DNA of 64,000 nucleotides from Nilaparvata lugens (Eukaryota > Arthropoda > Insecta > Hemiptera > Delphacidae), in NCBI RefSeq assembly GCF_014356525.2, contig NC_052518.1:32882017-32946016 (forward strand). The letters run 5' to 3'. A program made the translations under genes and the position numbers. Positions 57,900 to 64,000 of this stretch are shown piece after piece; within the stretch, counting starts at the first letter, position 1, and each line of letters begins with the position of its first letter. Below the pieces are notes generated by a model, which was given only the letters and a program-made list of their open reading frames with translations, did no database searches and had not been told where the DNA came from.

Positions 57900-58856
57900 A
57901 TGAGGATGTCTTATAGAAGACAAAACGCTAGCATTGCTCTAATTGATAAGATTAAGAAATTGAGGAAAGCTATTAGAGACAAACATAGAAGCATTGTACA
58001 TTTTGAAAAGCAATCTGATGATTACAGAGAAAAACTTTTTAAACCGATTATCACACCTCTAGTTGAAATGGGGAAAACTAAATCTTCTCACCAATCCGAT
58101 CAGAGTTTTATACCAAAAAAGGAGGAACAAGAAGAAGAAGAAGAAAGTATGGATCTAGGAGAAAAACATGATGATATTAGTGAAACAATAGAAGTTGCAT
58201 CACCATCAGCAGCTGAAAAAGATCTAAGCATGAACGATTCAAGTATATTTAATTCAACTAGGCTTGAGAGTGATACAAGCAGCAAAATAAAGAGGATAAA
58301 GAATCAAGTGCTTGCACAATATTTGTATACATTCCATAGTGAAAAATTGGATAACTCAATTCCTTATGGAATTTCCTATGATTTTGACCGAAAATTATAT
58401 TTTATGGGTGAGTTGGTTGTTAGCTTTGATAACTACTTCTTTTATATTGATAACGAAAAATTCTGAATTACACATGGTCTATTAGAACTGTTATTTGCCC
58501 AAAGACCAAATTCATATCTCTTTGATGAAAAAGATCTAAATAAATACAAGAAGATTTTATCAATAAAAAAAGTTAATTTGGATAGACGAGGATATGTGAA
58601 ACGTAACAGTGGTGTAAAGTCTCGCTTAATTCAAATGCTGTTTCCTGTTGAAAAAGCAAGTAAGAGAGGTTCAGGGTTATTGAAATTCACAAAAAATACT
58701 TCTAGCAATAGAATTTACCAATATTATGACAACTATGATGAATTGGTTCAGAGACTTCATTTATTAAAATCATCAAAACTTGCTGGACCCTCGGGTCATG
58801 ACGTTGAGATTGCAGCAATTATAGAAGAATTACGTGAAGGTAAAATTATTGTTTAG
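57900..58856 (+). pseudogene. arthropod polinton accessory protein (DUF8207-like)
   Basis: ATG at 57900 starts MRMSYRRQNASIALIDKIKK. Residues 1-60 are Lys/Arg-rich and helical. 80-150 is an acidic disordered linker with EEQEEEEESM. The conserved C-terminal half has IPYGISYDFDRKLYFMGELV, then TGA at 58464 in the middle. After it, in the same frame, come THGLLELLFAQRPNSYLFDE, KDLNKYKKILSI, RGSGLLKFTKNTSSNRIYQY and YDNYDELVQRLHLLKSSKLA ... GHDVEIAAIIEELREG. The last blocks fit a conserved domain in many uncharacterised arthropod proteins next to polinton genes (I believe Pfam DUF8207, from memory). Function unknown. The stop codon is the only lesion I see. Confidence 0.65.
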
Positions 58857-58863
58857 TTGCAGA

Positions 58864-59891
58864 ATGAGCATGCACAGACTCAGAGGTAAAAGTGAGAGAG
58901 TCGCTGTGAAGAAAGAGATTGTATGGAATGAACCAGATCTTGACAGTTTTAGTGAGAGAATAATCTAGGCAATTAATCAACAGGGTGTTAGTGAATCTCT
59001 GCATTCGTATTTAGATTCACAATCATCTAATATAGTTAAGAATATTGGATTGAACGAGATTGAAAAGGAACACATCTTCAGTACATTACAACAGTTATCT
59101 GACAATATCGATGAGGGAGCTAAAGAGAAATCTATCAATTTGGAGAATTCTCTACATGATCTCAAATCAACAACAGAGATATTCAGATCGCACTTGGATA
59201 TGATCAATGATAATAAAGTTGACAAGAATTATTTGGATGAGAAATTGAAAGTTATCTCAGACAAGATTAAAAATTTGCAAGTATTAGTAATTATCTAAAT
59301 ACCAGATTGAAACAGCTTAGCACAGAACTTTTTACTACAGTAAATGAAACTCATTCATTATTGGTTGATAAGGAACATTTGGATAAAGCTGTGCAGGCAT
59401 TGAATAACATTGTTATAACAAAACAAGAGTTTGAAGATTGATTATCCGCAATGACTAATACGATAAAGACAAATCTAATGGAGGGGATTGAACAATTTGT
59501 TTCAAAAAACTATTTAAATACATTGCTATCTACGTTTAGTGAAACTTATGTATTGGAAAATGATCTGAGTAGTGAAATGCAAGCATTTATCAAGAAAGAT
59601 GAATTACAAGCTACAGTCAAATCAATTCGTGAGGAAATAGCATCTTCAATTAAAAATACTGAGAATGATGAAGTGACAAGATTACAATGTTCACCTGCAT
59701 TCATAGATTATCTCACTTTATTTGTACATAGAATAGCCTACCAAATAGTTTGGAACTATGTGAAAGTTAGTTTTCATATGAATTGGATTGAGGCAAAACA
59801 GCATAATTTGACAGAAGATCAAGTAGGTGATTTGATCACCGATAAAATGGGTCTTAGTATCTACGCAAATGTTCTAAAACCCTCAAGTTAG
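58864..59891 (+). pseudogene. polinton coiled-coil ORF, unknown function
   Basis: ATG at 58864 begins MSMHRLRGKSERVAVKKEIV, followed by WNEPDLDSFSERII, TAG, then AINQQGVSESLHSYLDSQ in the same frame. Long heptad-like helices follow (NEIEKEHIFSTLQQLSDNID, KVDKNYLDEKLKVISDKIKN). A frameshift at about 59280 and a TGA near 59439 separate these from the last frame (59451-59891), which has KNYLNTLLSTFSETYVLEND, then RLQCSPAFIDYLTLFVHRI and a terminal MNWIEAKQHNLTEDQVGDLI. The shape (helical rod plus globular end) could suit a fibre or tail-like structural protein; that is a guess. I do not recognise the family. Confidence 0.55.
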
Positions 59892-59920
59892 AATCACATC
59901 AATCTTCAACCGATTTCACT

Positions 59921-60116
59921 ATGCAAATTGCTTGGGAGAAATTGCATGAGAAATAGATAGCTACATTCTATTTCAACGTGAGAGAGTGTTCTCTACTTCA
60001 CAACCATTTTTTCCAAGGTGAAACAAGATTATGCACAAAACGTGCTAATGATCGAATTTGAGATGAATCAGAGCAGAGATGCATTCGTCCTTGTAAGCTC
60101 TGTGAAGTAAAATTGC
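59921..60116 (+). other. short Cys-rich reading frame at the polinton edge
   Basis: ATG at 59921 reads MQIAWEKLHEK, TAG, then a stretch with NVRECSLLHNHFFQ, RLCTKRANDRI, TGA, and RCIRPCKLCEVKLQTC before the stop. Six to seven cysteines in about 45 codons could be a zinc-binding remnant. Two in-frame stops make it either dead or chance. Confidence 0.25.
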
Positions 60117-60159
60117 AAACGTGCTAATGATTGAGTATTGAATTAGACCGGAACCGCAT

Positions 60160-60962
60160 TTGAAATTTTCCTGAAAAATTTATACTCATTCGATAGTTTA
60201 TAAAATGGCAAAGTTTTTTCATTATTGGGAAAATATTGTTACCGTGAAAAAAATCAAGAAAAAACTGTTTGAAAAGTTTAGATTTTAACTTGACTTTGAA
60301 CTTTTTTCAACTTGTATCTCAATAACAATTGCAGATACGAACTTCTAACCATTTTCATTGAATTTCTTAGCCAAATTTCCTATAGAGAAAGTATTTTTAA
60401 GCCCTCAATCACTCGACACAAAGCTATCAAATTGTAGACAATTATTCACACTCAAACAAGATAAGTTTCGTTTTTAATTAAAAAATAGAATTTAAACTGA
60501 AATTCTGACTCGAGGATTTGAGCTAGACACCTGTATTTGGTCTCATTCGAAAGATAATCAAAAAAGAAAGTTTTTGCGCTATAAAAATTATTTCGTTCCT
60601 TGGTAAAAAAATCGAGAAATGTGTCTGAAGTTTTCAAAAAAACTTGAAAAATCATTTTTTTTCAACTTTGACCGCTAAAAAATACTACTCAATAATCGAC
60701 TTTGGCATGTTTTATACCTCAAATCAATGTGAAATTTTGTCCTCTTTTCCACGATGTCTTTAAAATTCACTTAAGACCAATGGTTCTTTAGATATTGACG
60801 ATTTAATGACTGGAAGTACGCCTGCTTGAAAAATATTGAAGAATCGATATATCTCGAAAACGAAGGTCGATAGGAGAAAAATTTACTGAACATTTTTTGT
60901 TGCAAATTGCATGGAGAATCTATGGTAGCCGGGATTTACACCTTATCTGGGACACCCTGTAT
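60160..60962 (+). repeat. putative dispersed repeat ending GGGACACCCTGTATA
   Basis: AT-rich non-coding sequence. The end CCTTATCTGGGACACCCTGT + ATA is a frequent terminus of insect interspersed repeats, from memory. There is no second copy in this window to prove it. Confidence 0.4.
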
Positions 60963-61017
60963 ATAGAAAGAAGAAACCTTTGAAAAAAGAGAGTTAGTAG
61001 AGCTTAAAAATAATAAT

Positions 61018-61440
61018 TTATTCATCAATTGAGCAGCATAATCTTTCACAAGATCTCTTGAATGTATTGTAGCGGTCATAGAAGGGATCAAGGAATGGGT
61101 TTAGTCTATTGTACAAACTCATGCTTCTATTTAGGTAGGAATTGAAATGGTGAGCGGTTCTGACAAACGGCATTTGAAATAGCCTATTAAGACTTGGTCT
61201 TTTGCATGCAACATGAAAATTTAACAAATTGATTAAATCTGGCATGAATATATTATTATTTGGAATTTCATATAATAACATTAATGCTCTAATGGATCTT
61301 CTGGTTTTCAATTTTTGTACTTTAAATGTTGACCTTAAGGTTTCAATGGAAAAAGCTATTGGACAAAATATATTGTACTTTTTTAAATAGAGATATAATG
61401 CCAATTACTCCCATGTGATATGACTAAATATTTGAATACA
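61018..61440 (-). pseudogene. LINE-G RT C-terminal fragment
   Basis: The 128-codon frame contains KLKTRRSIRALMLLYEIPNN, DLINLLNFHVACKRPSLNRL, FQMPFVRTAHHFNSYLNRSM and RLNPFLDPFYDRYNTFKRS. The order RR...L..L...N..P.LL..INF.VP.R, then R.P F, then YN, is the usual C-terminal domain of CR1/R1-type LINE ORF2. A stop lies at 61018, with no tail visible beyond. Confidence 0.7.
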
Positions 61441-61455
61441 GAGGAAATACAACTC

Positions 61456-61650
61456 TAAAGCTTCGTTTACACCAAATTTATTAACGAGATGTTAATCACT
61501 TAATCTTTATAGATCCTATTTGATTGAACATAATTTATCATACACATGATGAACATATGTGTTTGTCAAGTTCCGTTCAATCTAATAAAGATTATATAAA
61601 GATTAAGTTATCAACATTATGTTAATAACTTTGGTGTAAACGCAGCTTTA
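61456..61650. mobile_element. 195-bp MITE with TAAAGC...GTTTACACC ends
   Basis: Left TAAAGCTTCGTTTACACCAAA, right (reverse complement) TAAAGCTGCGTTTACACCAA. The arms continue for about 55 bp (GTTAATAA..., AACTTAATCTTTATA). The TA at each extreme may be the target duplication. A related single end is at 9949-9973. Confidence 0.75.
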
Positions 61651-64000
61651 TCAACTGATTTCTGTAACTTATATCTACGAATAGATACTTTTCATCTGGC
61701 TGAGTTTGACTGATTGTCTTGGGGTGGTACTAGAATGGAAGTGGAATGGGAGTTTTTTTTGTTGAATCTGAAATATTTGGATAGAATACTGTTGGAAATC
61801 TATTGAGGGGAGATCAGTCTAATTAAGGTGTGAGAGCAAGCAATGAATTCAATGAAACAACTACAAAGAAGGACTCATGAACGGTTCAAATATGAGAGAT
61901 TGTCAAAGTATATTTGAAAGAAGTCAGGAGCTATTTGTGGAGTTTCTTAGAATCACAATGCAAAATCAATGACTACTTGAAATTTATGACTGATTATTGT
62001 AACATAGTTTAAATTATCTTGAATTGTATTCGTTCTCATAAGGAAGGACTTTGGTATTGCATATAGAAACTGTACGGGAAAAGACCCATACTTTTTTCAT
62101 TCAATCACACAAACCATGTTATGGAGTCTGTGTTAAATCTAGAAAAAAAATACCCAAAGAAGTAGAAAATCATTTCCAATGTGGAAACATTAACTTTAGA
62201 CAGTCAATACATTGACTCTCTGTCAAAAGGAAATCTTGAAAATTTAATAATGTGACAACCGATCATGCTTTGGAGCAACCCTCATTCGATCATCTAAAAC
62301 TCAAAGGTGAGTGATTGGAATAGCTAGTTCTTCAAAGGCTTTCCTAAAATGGCTGCTACTATATAAATAAATCTTAGAACGTTGACATCATTATGGATAT
62401 CACTGGAGATTGTGAAGAAAGACATCGAAGGAAGTAAAACAAGAATAATGAGAGATGAGAATGATTTCCAGGACCATAACCTTCTCACGAGAACATCACA
62501 TTTTGATTCAAGACTCTGATGGACAACAGAATCTGCATAATGTTATCAATGGTCTGGAAGCAAGTAAAGAAGTGTATGATACTCTTTTGAATGTATAAGG
62601 AAATAGTTATTCGTTCTTCAACTATTTTCATCTGAACATAGTTGTGGCAAATTGTAAAAGTGTATTCTCACCTATAAGAAAAACCAGAGTTCTGTCATTC
62701 TCCACGATGCAATCAAACAAAAAATCCTAGTCTTAGTTCATTCTAGAACAAAAAGATCTGATCTCTGTATTTTTACTAGGTAGCTGTTTAAAGATAATTC
62801 ATCATTGAAGTTTTAGTGCAGCATACATTTCTACAATAACCGCAATCTCTGTGAATATTTGAAAAAAACCGCTTAATCTCACTTGGCCCATGAAATAATT
62901 AGTGAAACTAGTTGTGGATTTGACTAGATCCTTAAATATCGTTGACAAATTCGCATAATGATGACATGGCTCTCCGGAATTCAACTCCTACTTCACTTTT
63001 CAAAACTTTCAATACACTGCAAGATTATGGAAACTTTGTGATGAGAAGAGTTATGAAAATTCTCAATGAAGATGGAGTGATACAGGTGGACATAGTTTTT
63101 CATGTCTATAGTCTAAATTCAAACAAAGGTAGTGAACATACTAGAAGCAGCAGAGTAAAAGAATCACTCCAATAATATGCTCTCCAAACCATCGAGACTT
63201 GATTTTTAAATCTGTGGCAGAGATTTATTAATGTAACATGCAAGAATCTATAAAGGAATAATCCATACGTTAGCTACGTGCAGGTATACATCCATTCATT
63301 CATTTGTGGATTAAATTATAAATCATATAAATATGTTTGGGAAAGATTAACAGGCATGGCCCAAAACTATTCTATTCCCAAATTTTGATACTGAATAACT
63401 TGTTACCATTTCAAAACAGTCTGAACGGGAATACCAAAATGGATGAATCAATCAAAAGTTAGTATAACTAACTACCATTATAATAATACTATTAGAAATA
63501 ATTTGAATGAATATTTAAATTATCATTTCATTTTGATTTGACACATAATATGACATTGCTTTTTTATCACATTGTGTCTTATCTATTATTATATTGTATA
63601 TACTTTCTCGAAAGTTCACGACAAACTGAAGATTCACGAAAGTTTAACATTTTCATATTAAACATAATTATTATTATGATAATAAATGGATGATGAATTC
63701 CATTTCCACCATAAAGAACTAAGAAATTCCACAAACATTTCTTGGAAATTAACTGACCACTATATCAAGTAAGCGTGGCCAGTGTGTAATTAATAATGTA
63801 GCCTGCAGCGCATCACAATAAATTAATTTAAAATAAAAACAATAAAACATAAACACATATAAATATTATCATTTTCTATCTTAATATATTTCTTGAAACC
63901 CAAGTTTCGTTTATTTCAAACAGTCATTTCTTAGTTTCCTTGCAGAATGAGATAAAGTTTGTAATTTTGACCATAATTTGTATATTATGATGAGAATTAT
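61651..64000. other. AT-rich region, no gene recognised
   Basis: Short ORFs only. The longest, 62942-63175 (+), contains TFNTLQDYGNFVMRRVMKIL and has no convincing splice sites. I could not link it to the canopy-like gene or to any family. Sequence to 64000 shows no tandem repeat or element end that I can support. Confidence 0.4.

Larger units (their letters stand above)
55702..60116 (+). mobile_element. Maverick/polinton, partial and decayed
   Basis: In order on the + strand: probable DNA polymerase B C-terminus, retroviral-type integrase, FtsK/A32-like packaging ATPase, an arthropod accessory gene and a coiled-coil ORF. Integrase plus packaging ATPase in one transcription direction identifies polintons. 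The capsid genes, the adenovirus-type protease and most of the polymerase were not seen, nor were terminal inverted repeats, so only part of a 15-20 kb element remains. Confidence 0.85.

Noticed and set aside
62942..63175. Possible third exon of the canopy-like gene (LQDYGNFVMRRV looked faintly similar to the region after the conserved exon 2)
   Set aside because: No acceptor with the right phase, no conserved cysteine and no VPYARSE-type lead-in; similarity too weak.
1..64000. CRISPR arrays, bacterial operons, ribosome-binding sites
   Set aside because: The sequence is eukaryotic; repeats seen are microsatellites and transposon ends without regular spacers.

Overview
The window is AT-rich eukaryotic DNA, almost certainly from an insect and possibly a hemipteran such as a planthopper. 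That rests on the transposon mix (Jockey-type LINEs, insect Ty3/gypsy elements, a polinton with an arthropod-type accessory gene) and on one host gene that looks like seele/canopy. The species is an inference. Nothing prokaryotic is seen, and no tRNA or rRNA gene was recognised apart from a tRNA-like B-box inside a palindrome.

The only host gene I can support is a canopy/seele homologue on the + strand. Exon 1 (12336-12444) gives a signal peptide. Exon 2 (32246-32358) completes a Cys-Leu-Val-Cys motif across a phase-1 splice junction. The first intron is about 19.8 kb and is filled by nested mobile elements. Exon 3 was not found, so the gene either runs out of the window or continues in a short exon I missed.

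Layout. 1-1253: GC-rich tandem repeat, then AT-rich spacer. 1254-7100 (-): broken Ty3/gypsy element 1. 7141-9334 (+): 5'-truncated LINE with a candidate 7-bp target-site duplication (TSD). 9342-12335: spacer with a small MITE. Intron 1 holds LINE-A (13155-15278), the endonuclease part of LINE-B interrupted by a hAT transposon (16166-18074, 8-bp TSD), a Jockey LINE (18700-22060, -), gypsy element 2 (23804-29005, -), LINE-C (29990-31680) interrupted by a 219-bp TA-flanked MITE, and a 247-bp hairpin. 32843-33345: a Penelope-like relic. 33874-37674: a 3.8-kb hAT-like element with 8-bp TSD and long internal inverted arms, into which a LINE 3' end has inserted (34823-35744). 38270-41780: two related LINE tails around a perfect 309-bp palindrome. 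40184-43643: Helitron ends, including a head-to-tail pair. 44318-51120: dispersed duplicated blocks, a 0.7-kb GGA tract and LINE 3' ends. 51470-53168: a TIR element. 54898-55262: a PIF/Harbinger transposase relic. 55702-60116 (+): a decayed Maverick/polinton (polymerase tail, integrase, intact packaging ATPase, two accessory ORFs). 60160-64000: a repeat, a LINE tail, a MITE and unassigned sequence.

These are mostly dead elements, and their main value is as a record of nesting. Several insertions can be ordered from TSDs and from reading frames that resume across the insertion. The polinton block is the part with the least characterised coding content. Only its ATPase and part of its accessory gene still look open.
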